From: an uncultured Clostridia bacterium | GTDB lineage: Bacteria > Bacillota > Clostridia > Oscillospirales > Ruminococcaceae | NCBI GenBank assembly: GCA_947588805.1 | Contig: CANPYR010000002.1 | Coordinates: 1 to 64,000 of the forward strand | Direction of reading: 5' to 3' | Length of the DNA stretch: 64,000 bases | Shown here: positions 6,866 to 15,894 of the stretch, piece by piece | Numbering within the stretch: the first letter of the stretch is position 1 | How the letters are laid out: each line of letters starts with the position of its first letter | Position numbers and translations under genes: made by a program | Notes under the pieces: generated by a model | What the model was told of the DNA's origin: nothing | Seen by the model: only the letters and a program-made list of their open reading frames with translations | Databases searched by the model: none

Positions 6866-7546
6866 TGTGAGGAATATCCCGAGCGGCAGGAAATAACCGA
6901 GGAGCAAAGCGAGGAATCGGAGAAATACCGGGACGTAGCGATCCCCGGAGCGAAGCATCTTATACACTGCCTGTCGGTAATAGGGCAGATAGAGGGTCAC
7001 TACATCCTCCCGCCACAGAATAAGACCACGAAATACGAGCATATAATGCCGGCGCTTGTAGCGATAGAGCAGGACCGTTCGATAGAAGGGCTTATCATAA
7101 TAATAAACACCGTAGGCGGCGACGTTGAAGCCGGGCTTGCTCTTGCGGAGCTCATTTCGTCGATGAAGACTCCGACGGTATCGATAGTAGTCGGCGGGGG
7201 ACATTCTATAGGGGTTCCCTTGGCGGTAAGCGCAAAGCGCTCCTTCATAGTAAGATCCGCGACCATGACCGTTCACCCGGTAAGAATGACCGGGCTTGTC
7301 TTAGGGGTCCCTCAGACTCTTTCCTACTTTGAGAAAATGCAGGAAAGGATAGTGAGATTTGTCTCCGACAACTCCGGGATATCCCCCGAGCGCTTCAAAG
7401 AGCTGATGCTGAGGACCGGAGAGCTTGTTATGGACGTAGGGAGCGTTCTGACGGGCGAGGACGCCGTAAAAGAGGGGATAATAGATCAGGTCGGCGGGCT
7501 TTCGGAAGCGATAGAATGCCTTTATCGGATGATAGAGGAGAAATAG
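6863..7546 (+). CDS. tepA: ClpP-class serine protease TepA
   Basis: 227 residues, a member of the ClpP/crotonase-fold TepA group (B. subtilis TepA/YmfB), described as a translocation-enhancing or signal-peptide-degrading peptidase. Core motifs: [21 protein letters not shown] (oxyanion strand), [16 protein letters not shown] around the nucleophile position, and TVHPVRMTG. The first 25 residues are acidic and probably disordered. The serine lies in the GHSIG context rather than ClpP's ASMGS. The ylzJ-like gene follows within 10 bases, as in B. subtilis tepA-ylzJ-spoIIIE, which supports the assignment. The leader hairpin includes its ATG. Confidence 0.9.
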   Translation: MCEEYPERQEITEEQSEESEKYRDVAIPGAKHLIHCLSVIGQIEGHYILPPQNKTTKYEHIMPALVAIEQDRSIEGLIIIINTVGGDVEAGLALAELISSMKTPTVSIVVGGGHSIGVPLAVSAKRSFIVRSATMTVHPVRMTGLVLGVPQTLSYFEKMQERIVRFVSDNSGISPERFKELMLRTGELVMDVGSVLTGEDAVKEGIIDQVGGLSEAIECLYRMIEEK

Positions 7547-7554
7547 GATGTTAT

Positions 7555-7743
7555 ATGCTTTATACGGTAGTGAGCGAATACGATATTTTTCTTTCAGGCT
7601 CGGCAAGAAGGCTTTATAAGGACGTGCCGGGCGGGAAGATAGAATATACCGGGAAGGGAAAAGGACGAAGGATAGTAGGGCTTTTTTCTACTGACCCTAA
7701 GATGTATCTTCGGCGCGAGTATCTCCCCGGGCAAAAATTATGA
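7555..7743 (+). CDS. YlzJ-like protein
   Basis: 62 residues starting MLYTVVSEYDIFLSG, with the YlzJ-family pattern of an N-terminal MLYT strand, a central basic GRRIVGLFSTDPKMYL and a short C-terminus. Function is unknown. I chose the ATG at 7555 because family members begin with M-x-Y-T. It follows tepA by 8 bases and precedes uppP and ftsK. Position and length both match B. subtilis ylzJ, and this synteny is the best evidence for the name. Confidence 0.75.
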   Translation: MLYTVVSEYDIFLSGSARRLYKDVPGGKIEYTGKGKGRRIVGLFSTDPKMYLRREYLPGQKL

Positions 7744-7761
7744 CATAACGGAGGAATAACC

Positions 7762-8628
7762 ATGACGGTTTTGGACGCTATTTTTCAGGCGATAATACAG
7801 GGGCTTACCGAGTTTCTGCCGGTATCCTCGTCCGGACATTTATCTTTGTACCAGCATTTTTCCGGCAACAGCGGCGAGGGAGCGCTGATGTTCTCGGCGC
7901 TTTTGCACCTCGGCACGCTCGCCGCGGTGGTTGCGGTATTCTGGCGGCGAATATTAGCTCTTGTCACCGAATTCATCGCGATGGTAAAGGACATATTCAC
8001 CGCGAAGTTTTCGATAAAAAACGCGAATCCCGAGCGTAGGCTGATATTCATGTTCATAATCTCAACCGCCGTTCTGATCCCGTTCTACATATTCAAGGGC
8101 TTCTTTGAAGGCTTCGCCGAGGACTCCTCGATTCTTGCGGAAGGAATATGCTTCCTTTACACTGCGGCGATCCTTATAATGGCCGACCGCACCGATAAAG
8201 GCTCGAAGAGAATGACCGATCTTCGTACCCCCGACGCGGTAAGGATAGGATTCTTCCAGGCGGTAGCCCTTCTTCCCGGCGTAAGCCGTTCCGGTTCTAC
8301 AATCTCCGCCGGGATCTTCTCGGGACTTCGTCGCGACGAAGCGATAAGCTACAGCTTCATCTTAGGCATCCCCGCGATCTTAGGCGGCGGTCTCACCGAG
8401 CTTATAGGCGGCATAAAGCAGGAAAACAAGCCCGGATTTCTCCCCTGCATTATAGGCGTGATACTTGCGGCTATCGTAGGATTCTGCGCGATAAAGCTTG
8501 TGCAGTGGCTGATGAAGACGGATAAATTCAAGTATTTCGCATACTATACCGCCGCTCTCGGCGTAATCGTAATAGTAATAGCGATAATCGAAGCCGCGAT
8601 GGGAAAGCCTATAGCTTTCGTTAAATAA
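7762..8628 (+). CDS. uppP: Undecaprenyl-diphosphatase (BacA/UppP)
   Basis: 288 residues, an integral membrane phosphatase that recycles undecaprenyl pyrophosphate to undecaprenyl phosphate, the lipid carrier for peptidoglycan. Signature motifs: QGLTEFLPVSSSGHL near residue 13 (catalytic Glu and Ser-rich loop) and PGVSRSGSTI near 171 (catalytic Arg). At least seven hydrophobic helices. Length is normal for the family. CGGAGGAATAACC precedes the ATG. It is inserted between ylzJ and ftsK relative to B. subtilis order. Loss of function confers bacitracin sensitivity in other species. Confidence 0.97.
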   Translation: MTVLDAIFQAIIQGLTEFLPVSSSGHLSLYQHFSGNSGEGALMFSALLHLGTLAAVVAVFWRRILALVTEFIAMVKDIFTAKFSIKNANPERRLIFMFIISTAVLIPFYIFKGFFEGFAEDSSILAEGICFLYTAAILIMADRTDKGSKRMTDLRTPDAVRIGFFQAVALLPGVSRSGSTISAGIFSGLRRDEAISYSFILGIPAILGGGLTELIGGIKQENKPGFLPCIIGVILAAIVGFCAIKLVQWLMKTDKFKYFAYYTAALGVIVIVIAIIEAAMGKPIAFVK

Positions 8629-8705
8629 TGCTGAATAAATTCTCGCCGTAGGGCGAAACTAACCCCAAGACTTAAGCTTTCATGGCAGGAAGGGAAAGTG
8701 CGGAA

Positions 8706-11321
8706 ATGCCGTCAAGAAGTGCAAAAACGACAAAAAAATCTTCAAAAAAGACCAAGGAGCTTTCCGAAGCCGCAAGACGCCGCAAGAACGGTATGTGGAG
8801 TTCTGTAATATTCGTGCTCGGGATATTCGTGATCTTTCTTACATATATAGAGGGCCAGGCGGTCTGGCTCTTTATGCATAACGTTATCTGGGGACTTATG
8901 GGAGTGGCGACGGTGCTTTTAGCGCCGATAATGCTTTACGTCGCGGTCATGCTCGCGCTTGACCGCTCAAAGAGCGCGGTTATAACAAAGGTTATTCAGG
9001 GCGCGGTGCTTCTGCTTTTGGTAAGCCCTGCGTTCGAGATCGTTTATTGCTTCGTAAAAAAGCTCCCGGTCTATGAAGGCGAAAACGTTTCGGATATTAT
9101 TTCATATCTTTACGAAAACGGAAAGAACATGAAGGGCGGGGGAGCGCTTTCCGTAGTTATAGGCGGCACCCTTTCAAAGCTCTGCGGAGCCGTCGGAGCG
9201 CTTATAATCATAATCCTTTTGATACTTCTTTTCACGATGCTCCTTACAAATCTCACCTTTGTAGATTTTTGGAATTTCTTTACGGGAATATTCAAAAAAG
9301 CGGGTACTGCTATACGTGAAAACGGCGAGGAGCGGGATCTTTTGGAAGCGCAAAGGATCGCGGAGAGCAAAAAAGCCGAGGAGAAGCGAAACAAAGAGAG
9401 AAGGATCGACGTTGCGAAATTCATCCCCGACGACGACGTAAAAGTCCCGGAACAGTTTCCGCAGCATCCTATCACGGCCGATCATCCGGTAGTCGCGGAT
9501 ATAGAGATCCCGGACAAAAAGGAAAAGAAGAAGAAAAAATCGATATTCGACCGCTTCGACGAACCGAACGAGCCGCTTGAACCGATAATCCCTTCGCCTC
9601 AGCCCGCTGCGGTACAGCCGGACCCGGTGATAGAGCCGATTAAGCTTGATAAGCTTGATAATCCCGATAATAACGATACTCCTAAAAAATCCGAGGAAGA
9701 TACCGACCGGGACGAAAGAGTGATAACTCCGGACCCCGAGGACATGGTAAATCCGATATATGTGACCGAGGACGGCCAGACGTCGCTTCTTGAGACCGAA
9801 GAGTCGGTAAAATCATCCTACGACTTCCCGCCCATCGATCTGCTTAATCCCAACCGAAGCGCCGCGTCTACGGAAGAAATACGCGCGGAGATCCAGCAAA
9901 ACTCCGAGACTCTTGTCGAGACTCTTCGCAGCTTCGGAGTCACGACTCGCCTTATCGATACCCACCGCGGCCCGTCGGTAACAAGATACGAGCTTCAGCC
10001 GGCGGCGGGAGTGAAGGTATCCAAGATAACGAATCTTGCCGACGACATAGCGCTTAATCTTGCCGCGGAGGGCGTAAGAATAGAAGCGCCGATCCCGGGA
10101 AAAGCCGCAGTAGGAATAGAGCTTGCGAATAAAGTCCGGGATACGGTATATATCCGGGAGCTTATAGATTCAAAGGAATTCAGGGGCTTAAAATCAAAGC
10201 TCGGGTTCCCTGTCGGAAAGAATATCGAAGGAAATATCGTCTGCGGGGATATCGCGAAGATGCCGCACCTTCTTATCGCCGGTACCACCGGCTCCGGTAA
10301 ATCGGTATTTACGAACTCTATAATAATGTCGATACTCTATAACGCAACCCCCGACGAGGTGAAGCTGATACTTGTAGACCCGAAGCAGGTAGAATTCCCG
10401 GTCTATAACGGTATCCCGCACCTTCTTATCCCTGTCGTCACCGACGCTAAGAAGGCAGCCGGAGCGCTCGGGTGGGCGGTAACAGAGATGATGAAGCGCT
10501 ATAAGATCTTTGCCGACAACGGCGTTCGCGATCTCGGGGACTATAACGATTATGTAAAGGACAAAGAGGGAATGCTTCCTCTTCCGAAGATTGTTATCGT
10601 GGTGGACGAGCTTGCGGACCTTATGATGGCAGCGCCTAAAGAGGTAGAGGAATCCATCTGCCGGATAGCTCAGCTTGCAAGAGCCGCCGGTATGCACCTT
10701 GTTATCGCGACTCAGAGCCCGAGAGCGGATATAGTCACAGGACTTATCAAAGCAAACATTCCGAGCCGCGCGGCACTTAAAGTTTCAAACCAGATAGATT
10801 CAAGAGTCATACTTGACGAAGGCGGCGCGGAAAAGCTCTTAGGAAACGGCGATCTTCTCTATAAACCGGTCGGCCTTGGAAAGCCCGTGAGGATCCAGGG
10901 AAGCTTTGTCGCGACTGAAGAAATAAGAAGAGTAGTAGAGTTTCTCAAAGCCCAGACCGCTTCGCAGTACGACGACGAGATCGCGGAGGAGATCGAAAAG
11001 CACATCCCCGTTCCGAAGGGCGAAAAGAATTCACAGTCCCAGGACGGCGATTCACCGTCCGACAACGGTCAGGGCGATATGATAGAGCGCGCAATTGAAT
11101 GCATAGTAAGAGAAAACACCGCTTCCACGACATTCTTGCAGAAAAGACTCAAGCTCGGCTATGCGAGAGCTTCAAGAATAATGGACGAGCTTGAAGAGAT
11201 GGGGATCGTAGGACCCGCGGACGGCGCAAAACCGAGAGAAATCAAGATGACGAAGGAGCAGTGGCTCGAGCGGCGCACGCAGATGGGCGCAGACCCGGGA
11301 CTGCCGCTCGGCGAACCGTAA
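8706..11321 (+). CDS. ftsK: DNA translocase FtsK/SpoIIIE
   Basis: About 871 residues. A membrane-anchored ATP-driven DNA pump that moves chromosomal DNA across the division or sporulation septum. Layout: basic N-terminus; four hydrophobic helices (about residues 30-180); an acidic, proline-rich linker (about 195-390); the alpha/beta motor with Walker A GTTGSGKS and Walker B VVDELADLMM (about 400-770); and a C-terminal gamma winged helix (FLQKRLKLGYARASRIMDEL) that reads KOPS/SRS-type sequences. The ATG at 8706 is favoured because GGAAGGGA precedes it; an in-frame ATG at 8682 has no ribosome site. The context with tepA and ylzJ equals B. subtilis spoIIIE. Confidence 0.96.
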   Translation: MPSRSAKTTKKSSKKTKELSEAARRRKNGMWSSVIFVLGIFVIFLTYIEGQAVWLFMHNVIWGLMGVATVLLAPIMLYVAVMLALDRSKSAVITKVIQGAVLLLLVSPAFEIVYCFVKKLPVYEGENVSDIISYLYENGKNMKGGGALSVVIGGTLSKLCGAVGALIIIILLILLFTMLLTNLTFVDFWNFFTGIFKKAGTAIRENGEERDLLEAQRIAESKKAEEKRNKERRIDVAKFIPDDDVKVPEQFPQHPITADHPVVADIEIPDKKEKKKKKSIFDRFDEPNEPLEPIIPSPQPAAVQPDPVIEPIKLDKLDNPDNNDTPKKSEEDTDRDERVITPDPEDMVNPIYVTEDGQTSLLETEESVKSSYDFPPIDLLNPNRSAASTEEIRAEIQQNSETLVETLRSFGVTTRLIDTHRGPSVTRYELQPAAGVKVSKITNLADDIALNLAAEGVRIEAPIPGKAAVGIELANKVRDTVYIRELIDSKEFRGLKSKLGFPVGKNIEGNIVCGDIAKMPHLLIAGTTGSGKSVFTNSIIMSILYNATPDEVKLILVDPKQVEFPVYNGIPHLLIPVVTDAKKAAGALGWAVTEMMKRYKIFADNGVRDLGDYNDYVKDKEGMLPLPKIVIVVDELADLMMAAPKEVEESICRIAQLARAAGMHLVIATQSPRADIVTGLIKANIPSRAALKVSNQIDSRVILDEGGAEKLLGNGDLLYKPVGLGKPVRIQGSFVATEEIRRVVEFLKAQTASQYDDEIAEEIEKHIPVPKGEKNSQSQDGDSPSDNGQGDMIERAIECIVRENTASTTFLQKRLKLGYARASRIMDELEEMGIVGPADGAKPREIKMTKEQWLERRTQMGADPGLPLGEP

Positions 11322-11327
11322 TGTAAT

Positions 11328-12254
11328 ATGACCTCAACAAAAAATAACCGCGCGCCGCGCAGAATATCCAAGAATAAAGTTTTCAGGGTTTTGATAATAT
11401 TTCTCATCGCCCTATATGTAATATTCCGCTTGCTTGAAAGGGCGGGATATTTCGGAGAAACAAATTCTCTTAAATATCTTCCGGACGCCGGAGAATCAAG
11501 CGTGATATTTATGGACGTAGGTCAGGGAGACTGCATACTCGCATTATCCGACGACGGAAGCGCGGCGCTCATAGACTGCGGCGAGGTCGACTATGCCCCG
11601 GACGTGATATCGCTGATAAAAAGTATCGGGATCAGTAAGCTCGACTATGTATTCGTATCCCACCCTCACTCCGACCACATGGGAGGTATGGGGAAAATAA
11701 TAAGGGCGTTTGATATCGGCACGGTGATAATGCCGGAGCTCCCGGAAGAATATATCCCCGCGACGGCGGCGTTCGATCATCTTATAGACGCGTTTGAGAG
11801 AAAGAACTGCGACGTAAGATACGCCGAGGACGGGATCTTGGAATTCGGTTCGGGAAACTTTGAGATAACGACCTCCGGTTATAGCGGGGAGTCTCTTAAC
11901 GACTATTCGTATGTGATAAAGTATACCTACGGCGAGAAATCCTTCCTGTTTGCGGGGGATCTTGAAACGGATATGGAATACGTGATTTTAGAGCGCGGAA
12001 CCGATCTGAGCGCTGACGTATATAAGCTTTCGCATCACGGGAGCAGCACTTCAAACTGTTCGCTATGGCTTTCGGCTATAGATCCCGAGTATATAGTATG
12101 CGAATGCGGAGAGGGAAATCCCTACGGACATCCCCACCGCGAGATAGTAGCGGCAGTCTCGGATTATACCGACAGGCTCTACAGAACCGATCTTGACGGG
12201 GATATAATATTCATAACTGACGGAAAAAGCATATCGGTATCGACAGAAAAATAA
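11328..12254 (+). CDS. ComEC/Rec2-like metallo-beta-lactamase-fold hydrolase
   Basis: 308 residues: one N-terminal membrane anchor (about residues 15-33), then a metallo-beta-lactamase fold matching the soluble domain of ComEC. Metal ligands are visible in SHPHSDHMGG (HxHxDH), FAGD and LSHHGS; MDVGQGDC at residue 58 is the ComEC entry motif. Full ComEC also has a channel domain, absent here, so this is the stand-alone, extracytoplasmic version, probably a nuclease or phosphodiesterase. The DUF3006 gene directly downstream is its frequent partner. No strong ribosome site is seen, so translation is probably coupled to ftsK. Confidence 0.9.
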   Translation: MTSTKNNRAPRRISKNKVFRVLIIFLIALYVIFRLLERAGYFGETNSLKYLPDAGESSVIFMDVGQGDCILALSDDGSAALIDCGEVDYAPDVISLIKSIGISKLDYVFVSHPHSDHMGGMGKIIRAFDIGTVIMPELPEEYIPATAAFDHLIDAFERKNCDVRYAEDGILEFGSGNFEITTSGYSGESLNDYSYVIKYTYGEKSFLFAGDLETDMEYVILERGTDLSADVYKLSHHGSSTSNCSLWLSAIDPEYIVCECGEGNPYGHPHREIVAAVSDYTDRLYRTDLDGDIIFITDGKSISVSTEK

Positions 12255-12268
12255 AGCTGAGGATGAGT

Positions 12269-12493
12269 ATGAGGGCAGTGATCGACCGTTTTGAAGGCGA
12301 AAACGCAGTGATTGAGACTTACGAAGGAAATCACGTTATTATTCCGAAAAAGGATATCGCCCCCTGCGCCAAAGAGGGGGATATTATCGAGAACGCCGAT
12401 GAAAAGTGGTATGTTCTGGAAAAAGAGAGCGCTATAAAGAGAAAAGATATGGCGAAGCGCCTTAAAAGACTGATTGGAGGAGAAGAGGAATGA
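12269..12493 (+). CDS. DUF3006-family protein
   Basis: 74 residues, MRAVIDRFEGENAVIE and then IIPKKDIAPCAKEGDII, the compact beta-barrel pattern of DUF3006. The family usually neighbours ComEC-like metallo-hydrolases, as here, 14 bases downstream. I chose the ATG at 12269 rather than 12263 because GAGG is 6 bases upstream of it. Function unknown; an OB-like nucleic-acid-associated role is a guess from fold and context. Confidence 0.85.
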   Translation: MRAVIDRFEGENAVIETYEGNHVIIPKKDIAPCAKEGDIIENADEKWYVLEKESAIKRKDMAKRLKRLIGGEEE

Positions 12494-13377
12494 ATGAGAA
12501 TCTCTTCGCGACGCTCGGGTCAAAGCTTCCCGAGTTTTCTAAGGGACACCGGAGGATCGCAGAGTTCATCCTTTCGCACTACGATAAAGCCGCGTTTATG
12601 ACCGCGTCTAAGCTCGGGGAATGCGTAGGAGTCAGCGAATCGACTGTAGTAAGATTCGCTTCAGAGCTCGGATACGACGGATATCCCGAGCTTCAGAAGG
12701 CGCTCCAGGAGGAAATGAGGACGCGTCTTACCGCCGTCCAGAGAATAGAGGTCAGCTACGACCGCTTCGGGCATGAAGAGATCTTCAAAAGCGTACTTTT
12801 GCACGATATAGACCGAATACGCCGCACTCTTGAGGAGACGACTCCCGAGACCTTCAGTTCGGCAGTCGATATGATAATCCGCGCTTCAAGAATATATATA
12901 ATGGGTATACGAAGCTCCGCTTCACTCGCTTCATTTTTGGGATATTATTTCAAGCTCATGCTCCCGAACGTAACGGTAATAGAGACCGGAAGCCGAAGCG
13001 AGCTCTACGAGCAGCTTATGCATATGGAGAGCTCCGACGTTCTGATAGGGATCTCCTTCCCGAGATACTCAAAACAGACCGTACACGCGCTGACGTATGC
13101 CAAAAACATCGGGGCCAAGTCGATAGCGATCACCGACCGAACCGACAGCCCGATAGCGCAGAAAGCGGATATGGCGCTTTTAGCAAAGAGCGATATGGTA
13201 TCTTTTGTGGATTCTCTCGTAGCGCCGCTGAGCCTTATAAACGCGCTTATAGTCGCGGTATCTATTCAGAATAAGGAGATCGTATCGAAGAATTTTGAGA
13301 TACTTGACAGAATCTGGGAAGAATACGAGGTTTATGAAAAAAACGCAGACTCAACCGATAGATCGAAAAATATATGA
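12490..13377 (+). CDS. MurR/RpiR-family transcriptional regulator
   Basis: 295 residues. The N-terminal RpiR-type HTH (about residues 1-78) has the typical FSKGHRRIAEFIL and GVSESTVVRFASELGYDGYPELQ. The C-terminal SIS domain (about 105-260) binds phosphosugars, with GIRSSASLA, IGISFPRYSKQ and SIAITDRTDSPIA. Members repress or activate sugar-phosphate or amino-sugar catabolism. No sugar gene is adjacent, so the effector is unknown; its cluster is cell-envelope and housekeeping. It overlaps DUF3006 by 4 bases (ATGA), and its end overlaps the start of the flavoprotein gene. Confidence 0.93.
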   Translation: MNENLFATLGSKLPEFSKGHRRIAEFILSHYDKAAFMTASKLGECVGVSESTVVRFASELGYDGYPELQKALQEEMRTRLTAVQRIEVSYDRFGHEEIFKSVLLHDIDRIRRTLEETTPETFSSAVDMIIRASRIYIMGIRSSASLASFLGYYFKLMLPNVTVIETGSRSELYEQLMHMESSDVLIGISFPRYSKQTVHALTYAKNIGAKSIAITDRTDSPIAQKADMALLAKSDMVSFVDSLVAPLSLINALIVAVSIQNKEIVSKNFEILDRIWEEYEVYEKNADSTDRSKNI

Positions 13378-14611
13378 TTCAATAATAATCGGCGGGGGAG
13401 CTTCGGGACTTTTCTGCGCGGCGCAGCTTTTAAAGGCGGGAAAAAAGGTCCTGATATTAGAGCCAAACAGGTTTTTAGGACGAAAGCTCAGGATCACCGG
13501 CAAGGGAAGATGCAATATCACAAATAATTGCAGCGCCGGGGAAGCGATGAAAAACGTATTGAGAAATCCGAAATTTTTATTTTCATCTCTCGCTTCATTC
13601 CCGCCCGAAAAGATAATGGAATTTTTTGAAAGCGCCGGACTGCAGCTCAAAACCGAGAGGGGCAGGAGGGTATTTCCGGAAAGCGACAGCGCAAACGACG
13701 TTGCGGACGCGCTTGTAAGGCTTTGCGGTAAAGCGGATATAGTCCATGAAAAGGCGCGGGAGATAATTACCGAGGACGGAGCTGCGAAGGGAGTAAGAAC
13801 CTCGGGCGGGGTATATTACGGAAAAAGCGTAGTTTTGGCAGCCGGCGGGAAGTCATACCCGAAAACCGGTTCCGACGGGAACGGATACACGCTCGCTGAG
13901 TCTCTCGGCCACAGCATAATTGAGCCGAGACCGTCGCTCGTTCCGATCGAGACTAAAGAGACATATCCCGAGCTTGCAGGGCTTGAACTGAAAAATATCG
14001 CTCTTTCGCTTTTTGACGAAAAGAATCCGCATAAGCCGGTATATAAAGAGCTCGGGCAGCTAAACTTCGAGCCGTACGGAATCTCTGGTCCGCTTGCTTT
14101 GACCGCTTCATGCTATATGGATACCTGTAAAGGCTATAAGCTTGTCATAGATTTTAAACCCGCCCTGAGCTTACAGCAACTTGACCAAAGGCTGGTACGG
14201 GATATATCCGAAGATCCTTCTAAGCCCTCGGAAGCGATTTTCAGGGGACTTCTTCCGAGACCTCTCGATCTTATATTTGCAAAAGAGCTTGGAATCGGTA
14301 TAAACGAAGCCTGCGGGAATATAACTAAGGAAAAAAGGAAAAATATCGCCGAAAGGCTGAAAAGCTTTACGCTTACGCCGGTATCTCTTCGCGGCTTCGG
14401 AGAAGCTATAGTCACCTGCGGCGGGATATCGGTAAAGGAGATAGACCCCTCGTCGATGGAGTCGAAGCTTGTAAAGGATTTATACTTTGCAGGTGAAATA
14501 ATAGACTGCGACGGTTTTACCGGGGGATACAATCTCACCATCGCGTTTTCAACGGCGCACGCAGCGTCGGAAAGCATAATTAAATCAAAGGAGACGTTCA
14601 AATGGGAATAA
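13334..14611 (+). CDS. HI0933/BaiN-like FAD-dependent oxidoreductase
   Basis: About 425 residues from the ATG at 13334, overlapping the RpiR gene by 44 bases. An N-terminal Rossmann dinucleotide fold binds FAD: DSIIIGGGASGLFCA, then ILEPNRFLGRKLRITGKGRCN, a hallmark of the HI0933 family. The C-terminus has GGISVKEIDPSSMESK and FAGEIIDCDGFTGGYNL, also family-typical. The family includes BaiN, a bile-acid-related reductase, but most members are uncharacterised, so no substrate is claimed. It is followed with a 10-base overlap by cmk-plsC. Confidence 0.92.
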   Translation: MKKTQTQPIDRKIYDSIIIGGGASGLFCAAQLLKAGKKVLILEPNRFLGRKLRITGKGRCNITNNCSAGEAMKNVLRNPKFLFSSLASFPPEKIMEFFESAGLQLKTERGRRVFPESDSANDVADALVRLCGKADIVHEKAREIITEDGAAKGVRTSGGVYYGKSVVLAAGGKSYPKTGSDGNGYTLAESLGHSIIEPRPSLVPIETKETYPELAGLELKNIALSLFDEKNPHKPVYKELGQLNFEPYGISGPLALTASCYMDTCKGYKLVIDFKPALSLQQLDQRLVRDISEDPSKPSEAIFRGLLPRPLDLIFAKELGIGINEACGNITKEKRKNIAERLKSFTLTPVSLRGFGEAIVTCGGISVKEIDPSSMESKLVKDLYFAGEIIDCDGFTGGYNLTIAFSTAHAASESIIKSKETFKWE

Positions 14612-15894
14612 ACTGTGCGCTTGACGGACCGAGCGGAGCCGGAAAATCAACAATTGCAAAAACTCTTGCTAAGCGTTTGGGGTATGTGTATGTCGATACA
14701 GGCGCTATGTATCGCGCGATAGGGCTTTACGCCGTCCGCGCTGGCGCAGATACATCCGACAAGGGGCGGATAGTACCGCTTCTTGAAAACATTTCGGTGG
14801 AGCTTTGTTATGTTGACGGCTCCCAGAGGGTGATTCTTAACGGCGAGGACGTATCCGATCTTATCCGCACTCCGGAGATATCTATGGCGGCTTCCGCGAT
14901 TTCGGCGATCCCTGAGGTCAGGACATTTCTTTTGGAGCTTCAGCGCTCTATCGCAAGAAAGAATAATATAATAATGGACGGAAGGGATATCGGAACGGTA
15001 ATTCTTCCGAATGCAGACGTCAAGGTGTTCATGACCGCTTCCGCGGAAGAAAGGGCGAGAAGAAGGTATGAAGAGCTCAAGGAAAAGGGCCAGGATGTAA
15101 ACTACGACGATATTTTAAAGGATATAAATCAGCGCGACTATAACGATTCCCACCGCGAGACCGCTCCTCTAAAGAAAGCCGACGACGCGGTTGAGATCGA
15201 TACCACGAACATGAGCGCCGAAGAGGTCGCGGACAGGATAGAGGAGCTTATCGACAGCGCGATAAGAAAGGATTTCAAGGTCATTCCGGCCTGGAGAAGG
15301 GGATTTTATTCGATAATAAGATTCATAGCGAGCATACCGTTTTATATCGCGTTCAGTATCAAATACGATGGACTTGAAAACGTCCCGGATCACGGCTCGG
15401 TAATACTTGCGGGAAATCACCAGACATGGTTCGACCCGATACTTATCGCCATCAAGGTAAAATATATTTCAAGTTATATGGCGAAAGCTGAGCTTTTTAA
15501 GATCCCGATCCTCAGCCAGATTATTTCTCTCGTACACGGCTTCCCGACGCGTCGTTCCTCTAACGACGTATCGTCGCTCACACGCGCGGAGAGCTTTATA
15601 AGAAAGGGGTATAACCTGACTATCTTCCCGGAGGGAACTCGTTCCAAGGACGGAAAGATAGGAAGGGCTAAGAGCGGCGTAGCGCTCGTAGCGTCAAGAT
15701 GCGGCGTGCCGGTATATCCCGTCGGGATCTCATATAAAAGACCGCTAAGATTCAGAAGAAGGATCACCGTGCGGTTCGGAAAGCCCTTAAGTCCGGAGGA
15801 ATTAAAGATAATGTCGATGTCAAAAACCGATCTCAGGATGGCCGGGGAGCTTATCATGGAGAGGATAGGGGAGCTGGTCAAAGATAATGGCTAA
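14602..15894 (+). CDS. cmk: Cytidylate kinase fused to PlsC-type acyltransferase
   Basis: 430 residues with two enzymes in one chain. Residues 1-222 are CMP/dCMP kinase: P-loop DGPSGAGKSTIAK, YVDTGAMYRA, and MDGRDIGTVILPNADVKVF. Residues about 228-430 are a 1-acylglycerol-3-phosphate acyltransferase (PlsC) that makes phosphatidic acid: NHQTWFD (HX4D catalytic motif) and FPEGTRSKDGKIGRAKSG. A hydrophobic stretch (SIIRFIASIPFYIAFSI) at the junction is the usual PlsC membrane segment. The two are separate genes in most bacteria. I see no convincing internal ribosome site at the join. The start lies inside the preceding gene's end. The frame is continuous with no stop, so the fusion is real in this assembly. 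Confidence 0.93.
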   Translation: MGINCALDGPSGAGKSTIAKTLAKRLGYVYVDTGAMYRAIGLYAVRAGADTSDKGRIVPLLENISVELCYVDGSQRVILNGEDVSDLIRTPEISMAASAISAIPEVRTFLLELQRSIARKNNIIMDGRDIGTVILPNADVKVFMTASAEERARRRYEELKEKGQDVNYDDILKDINQRDYNDSHRETAPLKKADDAVEIDTTNMSAEEVADRIEELIDSAIRKDFKVIPAWRRGFYSIIRFIASIPFYIAFSIKYDGLENVPDHGSVILAGNHQTWFDPILIAIKVKYISSYMAKAELFKIPILSQIISLVHGFPTRRSSNDVSSLTRAESFIRKGYNLTIFPEGTRSKDGKIGRAKSGVALVASRCGVPVYPVGISYKRPLRFRRRITVRFGKPLSPEELKIMSMSKTDLRMAGELIMERIGELVKDNG

